This document shows positions 21,355 to 31,835 of a stretch of 64,000 bases of DNA, in pieces. The DNA is taken from contig OV298644.1 in the NCBI GenBank assembly GCA_923172585.1, forward strand, positions 885,427 through 949,426. Direction: 5' to 3'. Numbering within the stretch: the first letter of the stretch is position 1; every line of letters starts with the position of its first letter. This DNA comes from Haemophilus influenzae (GTDB lineage Bacteria; Pseudomonadota; Gammaproteobacteria; Enterobacterales; Pasteurellaceae). A program made the position numbers and the translations under genes. The notes below the pieces were generated by a model, which made no database searches, was not told where the DNA came from, and saw only the letters and a program-made list of their open reading frames with translations.

Positions 21355-23007
21355 ATGACAACACTTTTTGAGGTTGCACAACATTGGTTAAACCAAGATC
21401 CTGACACAGAAACTCGTGCAGAATTAACCGCACTTTTAGATGCAGCAAAAGGCGGAGATAAAGCGGCAGAAGCAGAATTACACGCACGTTTTGATGGTCG
21501 TTTACAATTTGGTACGGCAGGTTTACGTGGTCGTTTACAAGCTGGCTCAATAGGGATGAACCGAGTTTTAGTTGCTAAAGCTGCTGGTGGTTTAGCGGAA
21601 TATTTAAAAGGTTACGATAAAGAACCCTCAATCGTCATTGGTTACGATGGCCGTAAAAACTCTCAAGTTTTAGCCCGTGACAACGCTGAAATTATGGCGG
21701 GTGCAGGCGTAAAAGCTTATTTATTACCACGCAAATTACCGACTCCAGTTTTAGCCTATGCTATCCAATATTTTGATACCACTGCAGGTGTAATGGTAAC
21801 AGCAAGCCATAACCCACCAGAAGATAATGGCTACAAAGTGTATTTAGGTAAAGCAAATGGTGGCGGTCAAATCGTTTCACCGGCAGATAAAGACATCGCA
21901 GCATTAATTGATAAAGTTGCGGCTGGCAATATCCAAGATTTACCACGTAGCGATAATTATGAGGTGTTAAATGATGCAGTGGTAGATGCGTACATTACAA
22001 AAACTGCATCATTAGCTAAAGAACCCGCTTGCGACATTAACTATGTTTATACCGCTATGCATGGTGTGGGCTATGAAGTTTTAAGTAAAACACTGGCAAA
22101 AGCAGGCTTACCACATCCTCACGTAGTAGCAGATCAAGTTTGGCCAGATGGCACATTCCCAACAGTGAACTTCCCAAATCCAGAAGAAAAAGGCGCATTG
22201 GCTTTAGCAATTAAAGTGGCAAAAGAAAAGAATGCTGAATTTATCATTGCTAATGACCCAGATGCAGACCGTTTAGCCGTTGCTGTGCCTGATGCGCAAG
22301 GAAACTGGAAATCACTACACGGTAACGTGGTTGGCTGTATCTTAGGTTGGTACTTAGCAAAACAATATCAAGGTAAACATGGCACATTGGCTTGCTCACT
22401 TGTTTCTTCTACTGCACTCGCTGAAATTGCGAAAAAATACGGTTTCCAATCAGAAGAAACCTTAACTGGTTTCAAATACATCGGTAAAGTATCTGGCTTA
22501 TTGTTCGGTTTTGAAGAGGCATTAGGCTATTTAGTGGACCCAGACAAAGTACGCGATAAAGACGATATTTCTGCAGCAATCGTATTCTTAGATCTTGTGC
22601 GTAACTTGAAAAAACAAGGCAAAACTTTAGCAGATAATGCTGATGAATTTACCAAAGAATTTGATGCTTATGTGAGTGGACAAAGCTCTATTCGAGTCAG
22701 CGATCTTTCAGAAATCGGAAAATTAATGACCGCACTTCGTAACAATCCACCAGCAGAAATCGCTGGCGTGAAAGTGGCACAATTTATCGATCATACTAAA
22801 ACAGATCGTCAAAGCGATATCCTTGTATTTAACTTGGAAAATGGCGGACGCTTAATTGCTCGTCCTTCAGGTACTGAACCAAAAATTAAATTCTAATTAG
22901 ATGCGCGCAGTAAAGATCCAAAAGATGCAGATCGCGTATTGGCAGAATTTGATGAAGGTGTTTGTCACATTCTTCGCCAAGATGCTTATGGCAAACAAGA
23001 CTGCTAA
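21355..23007 (+). pseudogene. pgmB: Phosphoglucomutase/phosphomannomutase family enzyme with a late in-frame stop
   Basis: The alpha-D-phosphohexomutase has the phosphoserine loop TASHNPPEDNGYKVY, the metal loop NDPDADRLAVA, the sugar-binding FGFEEALGYL and the phosphate-binding PSGTEPKIKF. A TAA at 22894-22896 interrupts it at KF*LDARSKDPKDAD, where a Tyr codon (one substitution away) restores the frame. Reading then continues to a second TAA at 23005-23007, for 550 aa in total. The stop removes the last 36 residues of domain 4, after all catalytic loops, so partial function cannot be excluded. In H. influenzae this gene (from memory, HI0740) supplies glucose-1-phosphate for lipooligosaccharide. 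Confidence 0.85.
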
Positions 23008-23079
23008 TTGCAAAATAGGATATAGATACGTCAAACGGTGCATTGACTTGTTGTTTGAAAATTATGTGGTATTTGGTCA

Positions 23080-23137
23080 TAAAAAATCTGCACCTTAGTT
23101 AGTTGGTTATTTAATCCAACTATTGAGGTGCAGATCA
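23080..23137 (-). terminator. Terminator of the yibN-secB transcript
   Basis: ATCTGCACC at 23086-23094 pairs with GGTGCAGAT at 23127-23135, with an inner stem AGTTGG/CCAACT. Read on the minus strand, the hairpin is followed by a run of T (A run at 23080-23086), so it terminates the minus-strand transcript downstream of secB. Confidence 0.8.
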
Positions 23138-23168
23138 TTACTAGCATGCCTTTTGTTTCACCATTTAA

Positions 23169-23678
23169 TTAATGTTTAGTTTGTTCTTCCTCAGATTTTT
23201 CTTCTGCATTTGCTGCTTGTTGGCGATTCATATATTCAACAAACAATGCATCAAAGTTTACTGGAGATAAGTTTAATGCAGGGAACGTACTGCGATTTAC
23301 TAGGTTAGACACTAATTCACGCGCATAAGGGAAAAGCATATTCGGGCATTGAGAAGTTAAACAATGCGCCATTTGAACATCTTCGAATTCGGTAATAGTA
23401 AATACGCCAGCTTGTTTTACTTCGCAAATAAATGCGACATCGCCACTATCTTCAAGTGTAGTTTCAACAGAAATGTTTAATACCACTTCATATAAGTCAT
23501 CGCCATCTTGGCTTGTTTCGGTGCTTAAATCAAAACCAAGTTTTGGTTTCCATTCTTATTGGAAAATATGTGGAAGATTTGGAACTTCAAAAGACACATC
23601 TTTCACATAAATACGTTGAATTTGGAGAACGGGTTGTTGTTCTTCTGTTGATGCAACGTCTTGATTATGTTCTGACAT
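23169..23678 (-). pseudogene. secB: Protein-export chaperone SecB with an internal stop
   Basis: The minus strand encodes a 169-codon Sec[21 protein letters not shown], then [20 protein letters not shown], then a TAA (23556-23558) before EWKPKLGFDLST. It continues intact through MAHCLTSQCPNMLFPYAREL and NLSPVNFDALF. The stop replaces what is probably Gln (CAA to TAA). Only about 40 residues would be made, or a late restart lacking the first strands. SecB keeps preproteins unfolded for SecA. The secB start overlaps the end of yibN by 14 bp. Confidence 0.9.
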
Positions 23679-24138
23679 CTTCTATTCCTAAATATTCATG
23701 TTTTTTAACTAAAGGTAAATTTGCTGCTACCCACTCGTAAAGGCCTTCTTTCAACACAAATACAGAATTAAAACCTAGTTTGGTTAAAAATACTGCAGAA
23801 GCAGAGGCTGAAGTACCATTTGTATCGACTAATACAAGAGCTTTCTCTTTATACGACTCTAATTTTCAGATATTTTGATTTTTAATTTCGCTTAGAAGCA
23901 CATTAATACTATTAATGATATGTCCACGTTGAAATTCTTCAAGACTACGTAAATCTACCACAATGGCTTCATCTGAATTTATTAACCGAATAACTTCATT
24001 GTTTTTAATTACTTTAAATTTACTCGTTGCACCTTTGTAGAAGGTATAAATCACCATCACGAAAATCTCAAACCAAGAAACCGCTAAAAGAGTATGTTTT
24101 TGAGCAAACTCTGTTACCATTGAGATAAATTCTTGCAT
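23665..24138 (-). pseudogene. yibN: YibN-like rhodanese-domain membrane protein with an internal stop
   Basis: The N-terminal half ([20 protein letters not shown]..) has one membrane segment followed by the start of a rhodanese domain ([20 protein letters not shown]). TGA at 23866-23868 interrupts it at [19 protein letters not shown], where Gly (GGA) would be expected. The rest of the domain follows in frame: [20 protein letters not shown], then [11 protein letters not shown]. The usual catalytic-loop cysteine position reads DTNGTSA, so the family member may already have lacked sulfurtransferase activity. It lies upstream of and overlaps secB, the order seen in E. coli. Confidence 0.82.
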
Positions 24139-24264
24139 TATTTTCTCTACTGATTAAGTACGTCAAAATAGGGCTCAAGTATAACCGCACTTGAAGCATC
24201 TTTCAAAAAAATTATGCTTAAATTCCGTACTTGCATAAAGATTATACAATCAACAAAAAATTAT

Positions 24265-24278
24265 TTGATCGAGATCAT
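24265..24278. promoter_or_regulatory. FNR-type site upstream of ansB
   Basis: TTGATCGAGATCAT matches the FNR consensus TTGAT-N4-ATCAA with one mismatch. A -10-like TATAAA at 24299-24304 predicts a start near 24312, placing the box centre about 41 bp upstream, the class II FNR activation position. Anaerobic induction of ansB by FNR is established in E. coli. Confidence 0.7.
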
Positions 24279-24361
24279 AAATTTGTTTTTCCATTGTTTA
24301 TAAATAACTTAATTTACTTAGACTACTTTAGAGAAATTTTTATTCATCTTAGGAGAAATCT

Positions 24362-25411
24362 ATGAAATTAACTAAATTAGCCTTATGTACTTTATTTGGT
24401 CTAGGTGTTTCAATAGCAAATGCAGCTGACTTACCAAATATTACAATCTTGGCAACGGGTGGTACCATAGCAGGAAGCGGGCAAAGTTCGGTAAATTCTG
24501 CGTATAAAGCTGGACAATTAAGTATTGATACTTTAATTGAAGCTGTACCAGAAATGAAAAATATTGCCAACATTAATGGTGAGCAAATTGTAAAAATAGG
24601 TTCACAAGACATCAATGACGAAATCTGGCTAAAACTGGCAAAAGCCATCAATGCTCAATGTAAAAGTACTGATGGATTTGTCATTACCCATGGTACAGAT
24701 ACCATGGAAGAGACGGCTTATTTCTTAGATTTAACCGTAAAATGTGAAAAACCGGTTGTTCTCGTTGGGGCAATGCGTCCTGCAACAGAAAAAAGTGCTG
24801 ATGGCCCATTAAATCTTTACAATACTGTAGTTGTCGCAGCAGACAAAAAATCAAGTGGTCGTGGTGTTTTAGTCGCAATGAATAATGAAGTACTAGGTGC
24901 TCGCGATGTAACAAAAACCAGTACTACCGCAGTGCAAACGTTCCATTCACCAAATTATGGTTCTCTAGGCTATATTCATAACAGCAAAGTGGACTATGAA
25001 CGTTCCCCAGAAAGCAAACATACCATCAACACTCCGTTTAATGTAGAAAAATTAGATAGCCTACCCAAAGTGGGGATTATTTATGCTTATTCAAATGCAC
25101 CTGTCGAACCATTAAACGCATTACTCAATGCTGGCTATCAAGGGATTGTATCTGCAGGAGTTGGCAATGGAAATGTTAATGCTGCACACTTAGATCGCTT
25201 AGAAAAAGCCGCAAAAGATGGCATCGTTGTAGTCCGTTCTTCTCGTGTACCAACGGGTTATACAACTCGTGACGCTGAAGTTGATGATAGTAAATATGGC
25301 TTTGTAGCATCAGGTACTTTAAATCCACAGAAAGCCCGCGTGCTCTTGCAATTAGCTTTAACTCAAACTAAAGATCCAAAAGTAATTCAACAATATTTCG
25401 AAGACTTCTAA
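24362..25411 (+). CDS. ansB: Periplasmic L-asparaginase, type II
   Basis: A 349-aa precursor with a signal peptide (MKLTKLALCTLFGLGVSIANAA) and the two catalytic threonine motifs TGGTIAGSG and HGTDTMEETAYFL. It hydrolyses asparagine to aspartate and ammonia in the periplasm. The C-terminus TRDAEVDDSKYGFVASGTLN is typical of the tetrameric type II enzyme. It is followed by a terminator and then dcuB. Aspartate made here is a natural substrate for the DcuB exchanger, linking the two genes to fumarate respiration. Confidence 0.96.
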   Translation: MKLTKLALCTLFGLGVSIANAADLPNITILATGGTIAGSGQSSVNSAYKAGQLSIDTLIEAVPEMKNIANINGEQIVKIGSQDINDEIWLKLAKAINAQCKSTDGFVITHGTDTMEETAYFLDLTVKCEKPVVLVGAMRPATEKSADGPLNLYNTVVVAADKKSSGRGVLVAMNNEVLGARDVTKTSTTAVQTFHSPNYGSLGYIHNSKVDYERSPESKHTINTPFNVEKLDSLPKVGIIYAYSNAPVEPLNALLNAGYQGIVSAGVGNGNVNAAHLDRLEKAAKDGIVVVRSSRVPTGYTTRDAEVDDSKYGFVASGTLNPQKARVLLQLALTQTKDPKVIQQYFEDF

Positions 25412-25428
25412 GATCAATTGTAATAAAC

Positions 25429-25459
25429 AAAAGTGCGGTTATAAATAACCGCACTTTAG
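25429..25459 (+). terminator. Uptake-signal hairpin terminator after ansB
   Basis: AAGTGCGGT at 25431-25439 pairs with ACCGCACTT at 25448-25456, separated by 8 A/T bases that extend the stem. Confidence 0.8.
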
Positions 25460-25470
25460 ACCACAATTTA

Positions 25471-25512
25471 TTGATCCAAGTTATGGAATCTCTACCTATT
25501 TGTTGCTATATT
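25471..25512 (+). promoter_or_regulatory. Probable FNR-dependent promoter of dcuB
   Basis: TTGATCCAAGTTAT (25471-25484) has one perfect FNR half-site and one degenerate half-site. TATATT at 25507-25512 is a good -10 element, and the implied start near 25519 puts the box centre at about -41.5, the same geometry as at ansB. The degenerate half lowers confidence. Confidence 0.5.
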
Positions 25513-25568
25513 ACACGCCGTTTCAACAAATAAAACAAAGTGTTTTTTTATTAACTTAGGGGGGCAGT

Positions 25569-26891
25569 ATGTCTGCAATGTTTTTACTACAATTTGCCAT
25601 CGTATTATTGTGTATCTTTGTGGGTGCGCGTGTAGGTGGTATCGGTTTAGGTGTATTTGGTGGTTTAGGTCTTGCCATTCTTTCTTTTGGCTTTGGCTTG
25701 AAACCAGCAGGTTTACCTATTGATGTTATGTTTATGATTATGGCTGTAGTGGCAGCCGCGGCAGCAATGCAAGCAGCTGGCGGTTTAGACTACATGATCA
25801 AAATCGCAACCAAAATCTTACGTCGTAATCCTAAACACATTACGTTTATTGCGCCAGCAGTAACTTGGTTATTCACTCTCTTAGCGGGTACTGGTCACGT
25901 GGCATATTCTGTATTGCCAGTTATCGCTGAAGTGAGCCGTCAAAACGGTATTCGTCCTGAACGCCCAATGTCAATGGCGGTAATTGCATCACAATTTGCT
26001 ATCGTAGCAAGCCCAATCGCTGCAGCGGTGGTGGCTGTGGTTGCTTACCTTGAGCCACAAGGCATTCATCTTGGCGATGTTTTAATGGTAACCATTCCTT
26101 CAACTATTCTAGGACTTTTCCTTGCTTGCTTATTTGTTAATAAAATGGGTAAAGAATTAAAAGATGATCCAGAATATCAACGTCGTTTGAATGATCCAAA
26201 ATATGCAGATATTTTTGCTTCTACCACTTCAGTCAAAGAAGTAGAAGTGAGCAAAACAGCTAAAATTTCCGTTTCTTTATTCTTATTTGGTGCTTTACTT
26301 GTCGTGTTAATGGGTGCAGCTCCTTCTATTCGACCTGTTTTTGATGGAAAACCAATGGGAATGGCACATACCATTGAAATTATTATGCTTTCTATTGGTG
26401 CATTGATTATCTTAACTTGTAAACCAGATGGCACAGCGATTACCAAAGGTTCTGTATTCCATGCAGGTATGCGCGCAGTAATCGCAATCTTCGGTATTGC
26501 TTGGTTAGGTGACACTTTAATGCAGGCACACATTACTGAAGTAAAAGAAATGGTGAAAGGCTTAGTGGAAACTGCACCATGGGCATTTGCTTTCGCTCTA
26601 TTTGTACTTTCAGTATTAGTAAACAGCCAAGGTGCAACAGTAGCGACATTGTTCCCTCTTGGTATCGCATTAGGTATCCCCGCACCTGTATTAATCGGTG
26701 TATTTGTTGCTGTAAATGGTTACTTCTTCATCCCTAACTATGGTCCAATCATTGCATCTCTTGACTTTGATACCACGGGTACAACCAAAATCGGTAAATA
26801 CATTTTAAACCACAGCTTTATGCTTCCGGGTTTATTGAGCATGTTTTTCTGCTTATTAATCGGTTTAGGTCTTTCTCACGTTATTCTTTAA
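25569..26891 (+). CDS. dcuB: Anaerobic C4-dicarboxylate exchanger DcuB
   Basis: A 440-aa polytopic inner-membrane protein starting [20 protein letters not shown], with about 10-12 hydrophobic helices and the Dcu-family segments [34 protein letters not shown] and [20 protein letters not shown]. Dcu carriers exchange fumarate, malate or aspartate for succinate during fumarate respiration. DcuB rather than DcuA is chosen from overall resemblance and its position beside ansB under an FNR-like site. The RBS (GGGGGGCAG) is strong. Confidence 0.88.
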
Positions 26892-26909
26892 AATGTGATT
26901 CGATAACAA

Positions 26910-26938
26910 AGAACGGTGCTGAAATAGCACCGTTTTTG
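26910..26938 (+). terminator. Terminator of dcuB
   Basis: AACGGTGCT (26912-26920) pairs with AGCACCGTT (26925-26933), loop GAAAT region, followed by TTTTG. A classical intrinsic terminator. Confidence 0.9.
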
Positions 26939-26971
26939 TTGTTCTAATATCAACTTAAAATAACTCAAAAA

Positions 26972-27007
26972 ATAACCGCACTTTGATATATAAGTGCGGT
27001 TATTTTT
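26972..27007. terminator. Second, uptake-signal hairpin between dcuB and ndh
   Basis: ACCGCACTT at 26975-26983 faces AAGTGCGGT at 26992-27000, with flanking A/T arms and a T run to 27007. The core order is the reverse of the other pairs (ACCGCACTT first). Confidence 0.65.
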
Positions 27008-27045
27008 ATGAAAGTTTTCCGCCCTGTTTCGTTGTTATGTTATCA

Positions 27046-27059
27046 TTACATTAATGTAA
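27046..27059. promoter_or_regulatory. Perfect palindrome upstream of ndh
   Basis: TTACATTAATGTAA is an exact 14-bp palindrome 35 bp before the ndh start, with flanks GTTATC and CATTTTTAAC that extend weakly. Position and symmetry suggest a repressor or dual-regulator operator. The binding protein is not identified; the TGTTA-rich context would also suit ArcA. Confidence 0.45.
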
Positions 27060-27093
27060 CATTTTTAACAATTTAAACTTTTAGGAGAGCTTT

Positions 27094-28428
27094 ATGAAAA
27101 ACGTCGTGATCGTTGGTGGGGGTGCTGGCGGTATTGAATTAGCAACATTTTTGGGTAATAAATTAGGTCGTCAAAAACAAGCTAAAGTGACGCTGGTTGA
27201 TCGTAATGCCACCCATTTATGGAAACCCTTATTGCATGAAATTGCAACAGGTGTAATGGATGATGGCGTTGATTCTTTAAGTTATCGTGCGCACGGTAAA
27301 AATCATTTTTTCAGTTTTGAGCAAGGTTCAATTATACGTATTAATCGCGAGCAAAAATATGTTGAACTTGCACCTGTTTATGGACAAGAGGGCGATATGC
27401 TTGTCATTGCTCGTCGAATTCCTTACGATTATTTAGTGATTGCCATTGGCAGTAAATCTAATGATTTCAACACAAAAGGGGTGGCTGATAATTGTATTTT
27501 TTTAGATAGTTCAAAACAGGCTTTACGTTTTCAACATAAACTGTTGGAATTATTTTTAAAATTTTCAGAAAACCGCGCATTAGATGACATTGGCGAAGAA
27601 GAATTTAAACAAAAGTTAGTGGATGAAAATAAAGTAAATATTGCTATTGTGGGAGGTGGTGCTACTGGTGTGGAATTAACCGCAGAACTTTATCATGCCG
27701 CTGAAGATTTGTCTTCTTACGGTTATGGTAAAATTGATAGTTCTTGCTTACAAGTTACTTTAGTCGAAGCAGGAACACGTTTATTGCCAGCATTACCTGA
27801 AAATTTATCTGCTGCAGTGTTAGATGAATTAAAGGAAATGGGCACCAATGTGCAATTAAACACAATGATTACTGAGGCGCAGCCAAATACACTTATTACC
27901 AAAGATGGCGGGGAGATTAAGGCTGATCTTATTGTTTGGGCAGCTGGGGTTCGCGCCTCAACAGTAACGCAGCAATTTGATGGATTAGAAATTAATCGTA
28001 TCAATCAATTATTGGTTAAAGATACACTTCAAACTACCGTTGATGATAGTATTTTTGCGATTGGCGATTGTGCTGCATTAATACAATCAAATGGTAAATT
28101 GGTTCCGCCAAGAGCGCAAGCTGCACATCAAATGGCAAAGGCTTGTGCAAAAAATATTTTTGCATTGTTTGAAAATAAACCACTGAAATCTTTTAAATAT
28201 AACGATAAAGGTACTTTAGTTTCTCTGTCAAATTTTACCGCACTTGGTAGTCTAACCAATAAGTTTGGTAAAAATCCACTTACCGTTCAAGGTAAATTTG
28301 CGCAGTTTGCTTATGTGTCTTTGTATCGAATGCACCAACATGCTTTGCACGGTTGTATTAAAATTGGTTTGATTATTCTCGTTGATAAATTGAATCGTTA
28401 TTTAAAACCAAGATTAAAATTGCATTGA
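27094..28428 (+). CDS. ndh: Type II NADH dehydrogenase
   Basis: A 444-aa non-proton-pumping NADH:quinone oxidoreductase. The FAD-binding Rossmann motif IVGGGAGGIELATFLG lies at the N-terminus and the NADH-binding IAIVGGGATGVELTAELYH near residue 180. The quinone-side region includes IFAIGDCAALIQSNGKLVPP and RAQAAHQMAKACAKN. The C-terminus (residues about 380-444) is amphipathic and likely membrane-associated. It oxidises cytosolic NADH and reduces menaquinone/ubiquinone. It sits alone between dcuB and the convergent plsB, with its own palindromic upstream site. Confidence 0.96.
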   Translation: MKNVVIVGGGAGGIELATFLGNKLGRQKQAKVTLVDRNATHLWKPLLHEIATGVMDDGVDSLSYRAHGKNHFFSFEQGSIIRINREQKYVELAPVYGQEGDMLVIARRIPYDYLVIAIGSKSNDFNTKGVADNCIFLDSSKQALRFQHKLLELFLKFSENRALDDIGEEEFKQKLVDENKVNIAIVGGGATGVELTAELYHAAEDLSSYGYGKIDSSCLQVTLVEAGTRLLPALPENLSAAVLDELKEMGTNVQLNTMITEAQPNTLITKDGGEIKADLIVWAAGVRASTVTQQFDGLEINRINQLLVKDTLQTTVDDSIFAIGDCAALIQSNGKLVPPRAQAAHQMAKACAKNIFALFENKPLKSFKYNDKGTLVSLSNFTALGSLTNKFGKNPLTVQGKFAQFAYVSLYRMHQHALHGCIKIGLIILVDKLNRYLKPRLKLH

Positions 28429-28469
28429 TTAAGTATAATTTTTCGTTAAATGCGATCTAAATCATTTAT

Positions 28470-28500
28470 ATAAAAGAAAGGGCATCAATGATGCCCTCAG
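28470..28500 (-). terminator. Terminator of plsB
   Basis: GGGCAT (28480-28485) and ATGCCC (28491-28496) form a short stem with loop CAATG. Read on the minus strand it is followed by TTTCTTTTA. No T run follows on the plus strand, so it mainly serves plsB. Confidence 0.65.
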
Positions 28501-28507
28501 TATTGTT

Positions 28508-30940
28508 TTATGAAGAAAGATCTTCGGATTTTTCAATTGTTCCTTTCACCGTTAAGCAAATTTCTGTTGAAATCAAACGGGAAAGCGTTGAAGCTAACTC
28601 TTCTATTTTATCAAGAACAGTATAACCAGATTCATCAAAGTAACGTTGCTCTTTCAAGTTTGCAATAAAGCTTGAAAAAACCGCTTTATCAAAGAATTCT
28701 GGTGCATTTATGCCGTGTAATACTGATAAACGTTGAGCAACAAGCTGGCTTTCTTTTTCAAGTTCAGCTCGAGAAATAGCAGGTTGTTTTTGTAAAATAG
28801 TGACAGTAATGTAATAACGTTGCAAGATTTCCAGCATTCCCGCAGACCAAAGCTGTAAAATTCGTACTTTTGATTTATTAATAGATAAGAAGTTATCATT
28901 TGAATTAATAACGATTTGGCGTGCAAATTCATTAATGATTTGATGGATTTGTACATTCAATTCATCTTCATTGAAATGTAAGAACAATTCGCCTTGTAAG
29001 AAAGGGTAAATTTTTCTAATCGCGTCTAATAATAAATCTTTTTGGATCGCTTCGTAATGCAAAATAATACTCGCAACTAAAGATGGTAATACGAATAGAT
29101 GCTGAATATTATTACGATAATAAGTCATTAGTACAGCAGATGAACGTTCTAAGCGTACAATTTCGCCAAAATTATCTTTTTCAATTAACACACCTATACG
29201 ATCTAAAGCTAATACGTGTTCTAACATTGCTTGCGGTGTCACATTTGGTAGCACTACGTCCGTAGAATAAGGGACATTTTGTAACAATTGTTGATAACTA
29301 CTAAGTTGTTCTAACAGTTGCTCACGTGAAAGTGCTCGCTGACGAGATGAAAGTAGTGCTGTACCCACAAGGTTCATTGAATTAACTGCCGCTGCTTTGT
29401 TAATATTAATCATTACTTGTTTAGAAATATTATTTACCGCAGGTGTAAACCATTGTGGTTTTTCTTCGTGATTTTGCTCTTTCCAATCAGGGAAATGTTG
29501 GCTCAAATAGTTTGAAAGCGTAATTGGCTCACCAAAATTTACAAAACCTTGACCAAGATTACGTAATTTTTTAATTACACGAAGTACTAAACCCGCATTT
29601 TCTTTTTCTTTCGCTGCACCACGTAATTCCTTAGCATAAGTGTCTACTTCTAATACGTGTTCATAACCAACGTAAACAGGAACAATCGAAATGGGGCGAG
29701 TTTGACTATGTTGCAATGCTTGAAGTGTCATTGACATCATACCTGTTTTTGGTGCCAGCAAACGACCTGTACGAGAACGACCGCCCTCAATAAAATATTC
29801 GACGGAATAGCCTCGATGGAATAGTTCTGATAAATATTCGCGAAAAATGGCAGAATATAGTCGATTTCCCTTAAAAGTGCGGCGAATAAAGAATGCCCCC
29901 CAACTACGAAACATTCTACCTATAGGCCAGAAATTTAAGTTAATCCCTGCCGCGATATGTGGCGGAACAAGACCTTGATGATAAAGCACATAAGAAAGCA
30001 ATAAGTAATCGATATGACTACGGTGGCAAGGCACATAAACAATTTCATGACCTTCTAACGCTAATTTACGGACACGATTCGAATTTTGTACATTAATACC
30101 TGAATAAAGTTTATTCCAAAGCCAACGTAAAAAACGATCTACTGCACGTAAACTTGAATGGCTGACATCAGCTGCAATTTCATCCAAAATTTTATATGCT
30201 TCTTTTTGTGCTTTTTCAATACTGATATTTTTTGATTTTGCTTCATCTTCAATTGCTCGTCGGATTGCTTCTGATTGCAATAATTTATTAAACATTGCTT
30301 GACGATTTGGTAAACGAGGGCCTGTCGCTGAAATACGTTGTTTTGCGAAGTGCATTTTTGCAACTCGAGCCAGCTTTTGTGCAATTTTTTCATCTGAGCC
30401 ATGTTCAACTACCATATAACGTAATGAAACCGCTTGAGAAAAACGCACAAAAGTATCACGTCCAAACCAAATTGCTGCAAATGTTTTTTGTATACCATTT
30501 AATAAACGCAAATTAGGCAAATCTGATTTATCTTCTTGTCCGGGAGAACGTCCCCAAAGAACAGAAACAGGAATAAGTTGCACATCTAAACTTTCAGAAG
30601 TGCGGTGTAATTCAAGATATTTATTGAAAATGGTAGTGGTTTCGTCTTTCGCACCTTTTGATTTAAAAATTCGGCGACCTTCGTCTAAATATACATAACG
30701 TGGTAACTTAACGCCATTAATTTCATTTTTCTCTGCGGGATCGGGCAAGCCTAACGCTAAGCAATTTCGGCGGAAAATAACGAAATCAGTTTGAGATGTA
30801 TAAGGCAAAACATAAACAATAGGTTGATGAATATTAAGTGAAAGCTCTTCTATTGGATTGGCGGGAATAGGATTATTTTTCACCAATGCAGACAGCGGCA
30901 AGCTCAATAATTGGCGATACATATTTATAAAATTTGCCAT
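28508..30940 (-). CDS. plsB: Glycerol-3-phosphate acyltransferase PlsB
   Basis: An 810-aa membrane-associated enzyme acylating sn-glycerol-3-phosphate at position 1, the first step of phospholipid synthesis. The acyltransferase motifs are [15 protein letters not shown] (HX4D), [38 protein letters not shown] and [12 protein letters not shown] start it at [20 protein letters not shown] (ATG 30938-30940) because the 34 upstream in-frame residues lack homology to E. coli PlsB and the resulting length fits. It is divergent from lexA. The next enzyme, PlsC, is at 9907-10628 and frameshifted. Confidence 0.95.
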   Translation of the reverse strand: MANFINMYRQLLSLPLSALVKNNPIPANPIEELSLNIHQPIVYVLPYTSQTDFVIFRRNCLALGLPDPAEKNEINGVKLPRYVYLDEGRRIFKSKGAKDETTTIFNKYLELHRTSESLDVQLIPVSVLWGRSPGQEDKSDLPNLRLLNGIQKTFAAIWFGRDTFVRFSQAVSLRYMVVEHGSDEKIAQKLARVAKMHFAKQRISATGPRLPNRQAMFNKLLQSEAIRRAIEDEAKSKNISIEKAQKEAYKILDEIAADVSHSSLRAVDRFLRWLWNKLYSGINVQNSNRVRKLALEGHEIVYVPCHRSHIDYLLLSYVLYHQGLVPPHIAAGINLNFWPIGRMFRSWGAFFIRRTFKGNRLYSAIFREYLSELFHRGYSVEYFIEGGRSRTGRLLAPKTGMMSMTLQALQHSQTRPISIVPVYVGYEHVLEVDTYAKELRGAAKEKENAGLVLRVIKKLRNLGQGFVNFGEPITLSNYLSQHFPDWKEQNHEEKPQWFTPAVNNISKQVMININKAAAVNSMNLVGTALLSSRQRALSREQLLEQLSSYQQLLQNVPYSTDVVLPNVTPQAMLEHVLALDRIGVLIEKDNFGEIVRLERSSAVLMTYYRNNIQHLFVLPSLVASIILHYEAIQKDLLLDAIRKIYPFLQGELFLHFNEDELNVQIHQIINEFARQIVINSNDNFLSINKSKVRILQLWSAGMLEILQRYYITVTILQKQPAISRAELEKESQLVAQRLSVLHGINAPEFFDKAVFSSFIANLKEQRYFDESGYTVLDKIEELASTLSRLISTEICLTVKGTIEKSEDLSS

Positions 30941-31133
30941 AATAAATTTTCTCTTTGTTATAAGTTTGTAGATCTTATAGACGTTTAAAAAGCAGTTTGT
31001 GAATAGAACTATTTTTAGCCCTTTGGTGTTTTTATCGTCCAAAAACTCAAATATTTTAACACATCCGATCTCAACTAATTTAGAAAATTTGGCGACAAAA
31101 TGTGACTTAATACACAGATTTAAAAAATAACAG

Positions 31134-31161
31134 TTGCAACTTTACACAATCTGTATACAAT
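31134..31161 (+). promoter_or_regulatory. lexA core promoter
   Basis: TTGCAA (31134-31139), 16 bp spacer, TACAAT (31156-31161). The -10 lies inside the upstream SOS box, so LexA binding would occlude polymerase. Confidence 0.55.
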
Positions 31162-31186
31162 ACCAGTTATCTGTGTTTAAAAACAG
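31151..31186. promoter_or_regulatory. Two tandem SOS (LexA) boxes before lexA
   Basis: CTGTGTTTAAAAACAG at 31171-31186 is a perfect CTGT-N8-ACAG operator. CTGTATACAATACCAG at 31151-31166 is a second site with one mismatch in the right half. Their centres are 20 bp apart, and the downstream one ends 8 bp before the ATG, overlapping the ribosome binding site. This is the standard autoregulation layout. Confidence 0.88.
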
Positions 31187-31194
31187 GAGTGTAT

Positions 31195-31818
31195 ATGAGA
31201 CCATTAACCGCACGCCAACAAGAAGTGTTGGATTTATTAAAACGCCATTTGGAAACAACAGGTATGCCACCAACACGAGCAGAAATATCTCGAGAATTAG
31301 GTTTCAAATCTGCAAATGCCGCAGAAGAACATTTGAAAGCACTTTCACGTAAAGGTGCAATCGAAATCATTCCCGGCGCATCTCGTGGTATTCGTATTTT
31401 AGACAATAGTTCGAATGATGAATTTGACGGTTTACCGCTTGTAGGGCGCGTAGCTGCTGGAGAACCGATTCTTGCAGAGCAGCATATTGAAGCGACATAT
31501 CGAGTAGATGCAGATATGTTTAAACCACAGGCTGACTTCTTACTTAAAGTTTATGGTCTATCAATGAAAAATGTTGGTATCTTAGATGGTGATTTATTAG
31601 CTGTGCATAGTACTAAGGATGTACGTAACGGACAAATTGTGGTTGCACGTATTGAAGATGAAGTAACAGTAAAACGTCTTGAGAAAAAAGGTTCTATCAT
31701 TTATCTACACGCAGAAAATGAAGAATTTGATCCTATAGTAGTCAATCTTGAAGAACAAAAAAATTTTGAAATTGAAGGTATTGCAGTAGGCATTATTCGT
31801 AATAACGCTTGGATGTAA
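31195..31818 (+). CDS. lexA: SOS repressor LexA
   Basis: A 207-aa protein with an N-terminal winged helix ([40 protein letters not shown]) and a C-terminal self-cleaving peptidase domain. The cleavage bond Ala-Gly is in [13 protein letters not shown]. The catalytic Ser is in [17 protein letters not shown] and the Lys in [10 protein letters not shown]. RecA-stimulated autolysis derepresses SOS genes. ATG 31195 is preferred over the upstream GTG because AGGAG at 31185-31189 is well spaced from it. Confidence 0.97.
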
Positions 31819-31835
31819 TCTGATACCAAGAATGA

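Noticed and set aside
23086-23135. A small structured RNA after pgm
   Set aside because: The inverted repeat has a T run on the minus strand directly after secB and is explained as that operon's terminator.
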